Positions 60,101 through 64,000 of a DNA stretch of 64,000 nt are shown here, in pieces. A program made the translations under genes and the position numbers. Under the pieces are notes generated by a model that saw nothing but the letters and a program-made list of their open reading frames with translations, did not search any database and had not been told where the DNA came from. The stretch comes from Chitinophagaceae bacterium BSSC1. GTDB lineage: Bacteria; Bacteroidota; Bacteroidia; Chitinophagales; Chitinophagaceae. Location: NCBI GenBank assembly GCA_002256435.1, contig NKJC01000001.1, positions 248,001 to 312,000 on the forward strand, in the 5' to 3' direction. Numbering within the stretch: position 1 is the stretch's first letter; every line of letters begins with the position of its first letter.

Positions 60101-63100
60101 TAGGATTACCCATGATGGAATAGGTTTTATTACCTACTCTTTCTCTATAGATAGAAGTAACAGAAGCTGAAGCGGCATTGCGTCTGAGTTTTAGGTCTAT
60201 TAAATCGCGCAAGCTAAAATCCAAATTATTGGCAGTTGGCCAAATGGTTTCTTCTTGTCCCTTGGCATAAGTGCCGGGTGGCGTAATTTTCAAAGGAATT
60301 TTAATCTCGTAATAGTTATTCAAAAAGTCTTGACCAATTCTTACCACCACATTGGCATCACCATCTTTTAATGGTCTTTGTCCATTCACAGATTCTGCGT
60401 GCACAAACATGGAGAGCTTGCCATACTGACGCATGTCTAAGTTTAGTGTTTTGAATACGGCCCTAGCATCACCAGTAAACAGGTCTCTGATTTGCATACT
60501 CATACTCTGTTCATTCTGCAACAGATTCACGCCATTATTACTCAACTGTTGTACGCGCTCAATACCTGGAGGAATCAAATAGTTCACGGGTTGGCGGCTA
60601 CTATTCTCTTCTAGATTTACAGCAAGGGTATTAAACTTGGTACCTGCTGCTGTATTCACTGGCGTATAAGACCCAGTGGTGTCTAAGTTGTAAGTAAACT
60701 GACGCCATTGGTTGCGTACAAGGTCTAATCGAGCAAAGCGCAATACTACGGAGTCTTCAAAATCGGAAAGGTACATCCGCATAAAACGGATAGATTTAAA
60801 ATCAGGAATACCTCCAATTTTACGGCTATAATTTCTAATAGGAATTCTAAACAAATACCAGTCTTCTTGACGCACTACACCATCCGCAGAATTCACGGTT
60901 ACGCGGCGTTTGTCAGTGATATAAGGCGTTACTCCTACATCCATGCCCGGCTTTAATTCTACTTCGTACTCATAATAAGACTCTGTTTCATTGAGTGTGT
61001 TATCTCTATTCAAGTCTTCATTGTCAGGATACAAAGTAGCTGCTGGTGTAAACTGTCCACCTGTATTTGCAATAGGTGAATTGCCTTGTGGGTTATTGAT
61101 GTTTTTATACCTGCCCAAAATACCTGTTCCCGCTGCGTCAAAACTGGCATCGCGGTACCATTTATAGTTATCCGTAGAAGGGTCTGTAATTGCCTTATTA
61201 TATGCATTTGAAGCAGTACCAAAATTGTTGGCAATTCTATTTAATACATATCCTTTCTTGCGTCTTTCATCTGCATCTTCTAATCCATCAAAACCAACGT
61301 CTTGGTAGGTTCTGTCATTGGGATCATTACTAAATGCCTGTGTAATCTGAATTGGATTAACTGGTGTCTTACCCCAAGTGTTGGTGCTATCTACTGCAGC
61401 ATTAATGTTGGGTGTGTTCATTCCATTCTCATAAAAACGCTTTCCGTCTTTTAATACGTCTTCACTTACATTACCAAAGTTCAAGAAGAACTTACCACCC
61501 CTACTACTTGGATTTTTGATAAAAGGATTTTGAATCCAGAATTCCACAAACTCAATATTCCCCGTTTCAAAATCCGTTTGATCAATAGAGCGCATTAAAC
61601 CACCCCATTTATTGGCGGGTCTCCTAAAATTTCCATTACCATCTAACTCTGTAGTTCTTGATTCAAAGTTATAAGGACCTTTCTCTGTAGGGTAATAAGA
61701 CAGGTCAAAAGTGGCTGTTTGTACGTCAGTAATATTGGTAGTACGTTGAGGGAATAGTTCATTGGTAAATACTTGACGCACACGTGGATCACTTAACTCT
61801 GCCAAGTTTCTGCGCAGCGGATTTCCTGGACTGTTTTTGTCTTGTAGGTTTGGTTCAATATTGTACCAAGCTAGTTTTGCCCTATTGAAATTATAATCAA
61901 TGGAATCATTCAATACGGCTTCAGGAAACTTGGGATTACCCTGTGGCGTAGATGCTAGTGCCCATGATACAAAAGGAAAACGCAGGTCAATACTGGTTCT
62001 GGTAGATTCAAAGTCATCAATATAAATTAAGCCCTGTTCACCCTTTCCAATTTGAGGTGGATGCCCTGGTTGCAGATAAGCACCTTCTCCATAAGCAGTG
62101 ATAGATGATTTTGCTTTGGTACTATAATTGGGTAACCTATTCAACAATCTTGTTAGACCTGGTAATTCAGAACGATAACTAAAATCCAAACCATACATGG
62201 TGTTCCTAATAGGATCTTCTCCATAACCCATTTTGGTAAAATAGGGGCGTTCTCCCAATCTAACTACTGATGTTCCAATACTAAATTTCTTGTTGGCAAT
62301 ATAGTCTAATCGCAAAGCGGCAAAGCCACGTTGTTGCATGCCAAATCCGGTATTGTTTTCAAAAGAAACCTGTACCGGAACATTGGAACTTAAAATGGCC
62401 TGATTCAAAATTTTTACAGAACCCAAATTATAATCAACTACATAATCTGATCCTTCACGCAATACTTGTCCTCCGGCAGAAACCGTTACAGAACCTGGCG
62501 GCACATTGGGCGCATTTAATGAAATTTCAGAACCACCTGTTCCCTTTACCTGGCCCTGCATTACAAATCTATTGAGGTTGGCATAGGTTTGGGCAATGGC
62601 TTTAATGGAATCGTATAATTGCTTGTAGAGGTATTTGCTTTTGATATTGGCGGGCATCCCCGTAAAAGCCAAGTCTTCTAAGTCTTTACCAAATGGTTCC
62701 AATACCGGGAAGATCACACGTCCTACTTGTGGTAAAATTGTAAATCCTTCTACATAGTCAAAGACCCCATCTGGTTGTGGGTCATTGCGGTTATTCAGCC
62801 GGTCAAGGTTTAAGATTTTTAACAGCGGTTGACCATTTACAGAAGGAGAAGTCTCTGGCAAATAACGTTTTAATCCACCACTGGGTTCTTCATACAATAC
62901 ATTCAATTTAAAGTCTTCTCTTTGAATGCCGCCAAACAAATCCAGTGAGTATACGTTCTTCATCATCAATCCCCAAATAGGCAATTGTATGCGTTGCGAT
63001 GTTGCTTTTAATAATTTCAACATCAAGACCTTCTGAACACCCTTGGAACTATCCAATGCTACGTCTTGAGAAAATTCACCCACTTGGTATACTTTACCAT

Positions 63101-64000
63101 TATATGTGTATTGATAAGCAACCGCCAACACTTCATCAGCTTGTAATTGACTGTTTACAGAAACAAAACCTGCTTGAGGATTAAAATAATATTCGTTGGG
63201 GCTGAGCTTGCGAGCAAATGTTTTTTCATAATCATCTACTGGGCGTAATCCCCTAGCAAATAACAAAGAATTGATCAAGGCTGGGTTTCTAGCATTTGGA
63301 TCATTCACCAAAGAACTGTACAAACTATTGGCGCCATTGAAAGGTAGAGGATTGCTAGTAAAGGAACTGATCACTGGATTATAAGGCGCAGGTTCTGCCA
63401 TGTCCATAAAACCAACAATATCACGCGCGTCTGTATTGGCGCCGTTTCTATTGGTTACCCAAACTTCAACTCTTTGTATTTGCACCTGCGTATTTACCTG
63501 TGGCAGGTTACGCATGGTCTTGTTATAATTGGTTCTAAAATATTGACCCATTAAGAAGTGACGGTTCTCTTCATAATCATCCAAGCGTTTTTGAAAATTC
63601 TGTGTGGCAGCTCCACCCTGTAAACCCATGGACTGTCTTTGAGAACGCTGATTGGCCAAAGCACCGGTGATATAGAGTTTACCAAATTGTAATTGGGTTT
63701 TAATCCCAAACAAATTCTGTGTACTTGGAATAAGTGTTCCTCTGGATTGATAAGAAATATTTCCTGCTTCAATGCTCTTGATAATCTCATCGTCCTTACC
63801 CTTGTAATCCAATTTAATTTGGTTGTCAAAACCAAGGTTGGTTTGGGTATTGTAATTGAGCGGAAACTTAAGCTTGTCTCCAATATTGGCATTCACGGCC
63901 AAATTGGCGTTCATGTCAAAATCAAAACCACCATTTTTTCTAGCTCGTTCTGGCAAGGTAGGGTTCTTGATATTTTGCCCCTGATAACCCGCCATAATAT
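57168..64000 (-). CDS. sprA: Type IX secretion / gliding motility protein SprA, C-terminal ~2275 residues (5' end outside window)
   Basis: SprA is the very large outer-membrane barrel that forms the type IX secretion channel. The frame is open at the window edge; the first Met (63995) is probably internal, since full proteins are about 2400 residues. Typical stretches are LNYNTQTNLGFDNQIKLDY, a QRSQRQSMGLQGG motif, the repeated long strand-rich barrel, GLIYIDDFESTRTSIDLRFP (SprA signature), and the ending GVNVRISLAQ. A polar insert with KTEKKKSKKDLLNGTNPNN may be a loop. The presence of SprA with the PorP/SprF-like protein and type-B C-terminal domain substrate shows a type IX secretion system is active in this organism. 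Confidence 0.97.
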   Translation of the reverse strand, partial: IMAGYQGQNIKNPTLPERARKNGGFDFDMNANLAVNANIGDKLKFPLNYNTQTNLGFDNQIKLDYKGKDDEIIKSIEAGNISYQSRGTLIPSTQNLFGIKTQLQFGKLYITGALANQRSQRQSMGLQGGAATQNFQKRLDDYEENRHFLMGQYFRTNYNKTMRNLPQVNTQVQIQRVEVWVTNRNGANTDARDIVGFMDMAEPAPYNPVISSFTSNPLPFNGANSLYSSLVNDPNARNPALINSLLFARGLRPVDDYEKTFARKLSPNEYYFNPQAGFVSVNSQLQADEVLAVAYQYTYNGKVYQVGEFSQDVALDSSKGVQKVLMLKLLKATSQRIQLPIWGLMMKNVYSLDLFGGIQREDFKLNVLYEEPSGGLKRYLPETSPSVNGQPLLKILNLDRLNNRNDPQPDGVFDYVEGFTILPQVGRVIFPVLEPFGKDLEDLAFTGMPANIKSKYLYKQLYDSIKAIAQTYANLNRFVMQGQVKGTGGSEISLNAPNVPPGSVTVSAGGQVLREGSDYVVDYNLGSVKILNQAILSSNVPVQVSFENNTGFGMQQRGFAALRLDYIANKKFSIGTSVVRLGERPYFTKMGYGEDPIRNTMYGLDFSYRSELPGLTRLLNRLPNYSTKAKSSITAYGEGAYLQPGHPPQIGKGEQGLIYIDDFESTRTSIDLRFPFVSWALASTPQGNPKFPEAVLNDSIDYNFNRAKLAWYNIEPNLQDKNSPGNPLRRNLAELSDPRVRQVFTNELFPQRTTNITDVQTATFDLSYYPTEKGPYNFESRTTELDGNGNFRRPANKWGGLMRSIDQTDFETGNIEFVEFWIQNPFIKNPSSRGGKFFLNFGNVSEDVLKDGKRFYENGMNTPNINAAVDSTNTWGKTPVNPIQITQAFSNDPNDRTYQDVGFDGLEDADERRKKGYVLNRIANNFGTASNAYNKAITDPSTDNYKWYRDASFDAAGTGILGRYKNINNPQGNSPIANTGGQFTPAATLYPDNEDLNRDNTLNETESYYEYEVELKPGMDVGVTPYITDKRRVTVNSADGVVRQEDWYLFRIPIRNYSRKIGGIPDFKSIRFMRMYLSDFEDSVVLRFARLDLVRNQWRQFTYNLDTTGSYTPVNTAAGTKFNTLAVNLEENSSRQPVNYLIPPGIERVQQLSNNGVNLLQNEQSMSMQIRDLFTGDARAVFKTLNLDMRQYGKLSMFVHAESVNGQRPLKDGDANVVVRIGQDFLNNYYEIKIPLKITPPGTYAKGQEETIWPTANNLDFSLRDLIDLKLRRNAASASVTSIYRERVGNKTYSIMGNPNLGEVRGMLVAVENPYRIDAPPVNTEVWINELRLSELDENGGWAALGRVDLTLADLGTISVSANTHTQGFGTIEQRVNERARDNLLQFDAAANINAGKLLPKKARLSIPVYASISKTIRTPQYDPFDKDVKYSEKLNNNPGKKDSIRAAAVDETTIKTLNLTNVRVAPAGKAGLLKISNFDVSYSFTQMEQTSPVILDNKVTRHRGGLGYTFIGQSKYIEPMKGLIKSRSAWLSLIRDFNFNLNPSLLSFRADVNRQFGEFVPRIVNTYDSKVDRVDTTYDKYFSFDRFYNMQWDLTRKLNLNFTATNNSRVDEPYGRIDSKEKKDSVRSNFFKGGRNTLYQQRASLNYDIPLNKLPFSDWVTARYGFTTSYNWIGASRVALTLGNTIENTQENSLNTQFNFTNLYAKSRWLRSIDNIPAPKPPTAKTEKKKSKKDLLNGTNPNNSQNALGFAIPTKEEALAGLTGKARKDALQKWRGQKRDERTAERLAKANQPMELSGFSRGLGKFVTMVKTVQLNYSANYRSRVPGYMDSTTAIGQNWSSMQPGLDYVFGRQPDTNWLNKKASQGMLSRDSSFNFLFRQSFEQRFGITAQIEPLREWVIDINLDKSFSKEYSELFKDTLGAGRAEHLNPLATGGFSVSYIAFNTLFGKGNPNEVSETFKTFEANRLVISSRVANANPYWQALPAGQKFTADGFAKGYGRYSQDVLVPAFIAAYTGKDPNSVSLIKQSNANISSNPFSGILPKPNWRMTYTGLTKIPSVASVFSAITLTHGYNGTLSMNSYNSALLYRDPFRLGAPSFIDTVSGNYIPYFLVPNITMQEQFVPLFGIEVTTNNKLNLKFEYRKSRTLSMSLIDYQLSESKSTEWTFGGSWRKRGVNLPFKLPGMKGKKLNNDLNLKLDVSLRDVATSNSRLDQSNAYGTGGQKEIVIQPAVDYVINNRINIKFFFDQRRVIPYISTSAPITNTRAGVNVRISLAQ

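Noticed and set aside
57168..64000. Complete sprA gene starting at 63995
   Set aside because: SprA proteins are usually about 2400 residues and the frame is open to the window edge, so the Met at 63995 is most likely internal.

Overview
The window looks like chromosomal DNA of a free-living, AT-rich member of the phylum Bacteroidota, most likely family Chitinophagaceae (a Sediminibacterium-like genus is a guess). The support is: a type IX secretion / gliding protein SprA, a PorP/SprF-like protein next to a giant adhesin with a gliding-type C-terminal domain, a SusC/SusD pair, several TAnnTTTG-type promoter elements, almost no Shine-Dalgarno sequences, and many secreted proteins ending their signal peptide in ...AQ. 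No phage, transposase, rRNA operon or CRISPR array was seen.

Layout. 1-3.3 kb: the end of a circularly permuted ATP-grasp gene, an alpha-E gene, a transglutaminase gene and a small membrane protein form one operon (a conserved but poorly understood peptide-ligase-type system). 3.3-11.5 kb: housekeeping genes (rarA, a secreted M28 peptidase, a FAD oxidoreductase, elaA, a small unknown gene with uvrA). 11.7-14.5 kb: a SAM-I riboswitch with readable switching arms and a terminator controls a trans-sulfuration enzyme and homoserine dehydrogenase, i.e. methionine synthesis. 14.5-21.1 kb: PAP2 phosphatase, TPR protein, second M28 peptidase, a tiny CBM48 protein, a GH127 arabinofuranosidase and a GNAT acetyltransferase.

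21.2-27.9 kb holds the least understood and most interesting unit: a compact six-gene operon of a stand-alone PqqD-like protein, an ATP-grasp ligase, a PLP decarboxylase, a urea-transporter-like membrane domain fused to an M23 peptidase, a TPR/outer-membrane barrel protein and a TPR protein, closed by a strong terminator. It reads like a synthesis-plus-envelope pathway for a small amino-acid-derived product, but no product or precursor can be named.

27.9-34.6 kb: PorP/SprF-like protein and a 1890-residue surface protein with many PKD-like repeats and a type-B C-terminal secretion domain. 34.8-43.1 kb: small membrane protein, then a glycan-use locus (SusC, SusD, terminator, GH2). 43.3-47.1 kb: YceI with a b561-like membrane protein, a DUF4199 protein, a membrane-anchored LuxR-type regulator with a hidden start, a His/Lys/Glu repeat protein and a porin-like protein. 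47.1-47.7 kb: hairpin-rich DNA and two tRNA genes (Pro-UGG, Ser-GCU). 47.8-56.6 kb: dnaA with DnaA-box-like sites upstream, a 5'-nucleotidase split over two genes, a DUF3127 protein with an SSB-like tail, a FAD protein, a phospholipase C/S1-P1-type protein and an ABC exporter pair. 56.6-57.2 kb is non-coding and holds a striking array of five palindromes at a 36-bp period inside nested flanking repeats. The window ends inside sprA.
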